From: Pseudomonas sp. PDM18
Lineage (GTDB): Bacteria; Pseudomonadota; Gammaproteobacteria; Pseudomonadales; Pseudomonadaceae
Length of the DNA: 64,000 nt
Reading direction: 5' to 3'
NCBI RefSeq assembly: GCF_014852585.1
Contig: NZ_JACVBX010000007.1
Location: 62,001-126,000 of the forward strand
Of this stretch, positions 63,707-64,000 are shown in pieces. Positions within the stretch are counted from its first letter, which is position 1. Each line of letters begins with the position of its first letter. Under the pieces are notes generated by a model. That model did not search any database and was not told the DNA's origin. It saw only the letters and a program-made list of their open reading frames with translations. The position numbers were made by a program, and so were the translations under genes.

Positions 63707-64000
63707 TCATTGATTAGGGACGACAGGGCGCGGCGGATAGACCCGCAGCGGCATCAGGGGAATCAGCACGAGCAGGGCGGCGGCCAGCCACGACATCGCC
63801 AGCAGTGTGTCGGAGGCGGCGAGCACGCCGGCCTGGCCACGCACCTGGCCGGCCAGGCGACCGATGTTCTCGGCGCCGCCCAGTTGCTCCAGGCGCAGGC
63901 CGAGAGCTTGGGAGGCGTTGCCCAGATGATCGACCAGGCGGTTGGAGTGGTAGTGCTCGCGCCAGGTCATGAGGAACGAGACGATGGCGCTGCCCATTAC
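63707..64000 (-). CDS. DHA2-family MFS drug transporter, C-terminal part (start outside window)
   Basis: Only the last 97 residues are seen; the frame is open at the right edge (the codon 63998-64000 reads Val in frame). It includes a terminal membrane helix (TLLAMSWLAAALLVLIPLMPL) preceded by the region SFLMTWREHYHSNRLVDHLGNASQ, which is typical of the last periplasmic loop in EmrB-like 14-helix pumps. The tail ends RVYPPRPVVPNQ. Its stop overlaps the adaptor's upstream ATG by four bases. Together with the two following genes it forms an EmrAB-OMF tripartite efflux operon. Confidence 0.88.
   Translation of the reverse strand, partial: VMGSAIVSFLMTWREHYHSNRLVDHLGNASQALGLRLEQLGGAENIGRLAGQVRGQAGVLAASDTLLAMSWLAAALLVLIPLMPLRVYPPRPVVPNQ

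Overview
This 64 kb window is a chromosomal segment of a high-GC gammaproteobacterium, almost certainly a Pseudomonas of the P. aeruginosa / P. nitroreducens / P. citronellolis group. The gene order efp-ohr-ohrR ... class II DAHP synthase ... deaD ... tpm-htpX-alaA-msrB-gpx-ospR-sagS ... tRNA-Glu/Gly ... fadE ... copS-copR-ptrA ... queF ... mlaA ... tal-dus follows, from memory, the P. aeruginosa PAO1 block PA2851 down to PA2795. Pseudomonas REP palindromes are scattered between genes. I see no rRNA, CRISPR array, insertion sequence, prophage or integrase; the window is mainly core genome with a few lineage-specific insertions.

Layout. 0-9.8 kb: end of efp, the organic-peroxide pair ohr/ohrR with A/T-rich operators, two LysR regulators around a TauE/SafE permease, small DUF1127 and DUF3291 genes, a YcaQ-type glycosylase, an M48 lipoprotein protease, class II DAHP synthase and a spermidine-synthase-like methyltransferase fold. 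9.8-13.1 kb: an unusual pair, a glycine-rich tandem-repeat lipoprotein followed by a two-partner-secretion (TpsB) outer-membrane transporter with no recognisable TpsA. 13.3-28.3 kb: enoyl-CoA hydratase, DEAD-box helicase, DODA-type dioxygenase, a 64-residue CsrA-like protein, tpm, htpX, alaA and an oxidative-damage repair group (msrB, gpx, the MarR-type thiol sensor ospR, sagS, a DUF815 ATPase, msrC, GST). 28.4-29.0 kb: a tRNA-Glu / tRNA-Gly x3 array behind a strong promoter.

29.1-42.7 kb: small hypothetical genes, fadE, a transglutaminase-like protein, GST, an ABC-2 exporter, then a compact copper-resistance locus (copS, copR, small ptrA, a Met/His-rich cupredoxin, copA, copB) with a candidate cop box, and queF. 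42.8-52.3 kb: DUF4404, a PhnZ-like HD protein next to a HAD protein that has lost its phosphonatase nucleophile, a divergent GntR regulator, mlaA, a receiver-PP2C phosphatase with its STAS partner, transaldolase, dusA, a small lipoprotein and a chemoreceptor with its sensor domain at the C-terminus.

52.4-61.1 kb is a purine/urate catabolism island: urate permease, PuuD cytochrome-c urate oxidase, ureidoglycolate lyase, OHCU decarboxylase, PuuE allantoinase, HIU hydrolase, an AzgA-type purine permease and a FadR/GntR regulator. Five near-identical palindromes (TTGTATACAA or one- to two-base variants) sit in front of every transcription unit, which makes this a self-contained predicted regulon. 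Allantoicase, which I remember between allA and uraD in PAO1, is absent. 61.2-64 kb: a tripartite EmrAB-type efflux operon (outer-membrane factor, HlyD adaptor, start-truncated DHA2 pump). The best candidates for something undescribed are the repeat-lipoprotein/TpsB pair, the CsrA-like small protein, the pseudo-phosphonatase/HD pair and the TTGTATACAA purine regulon.
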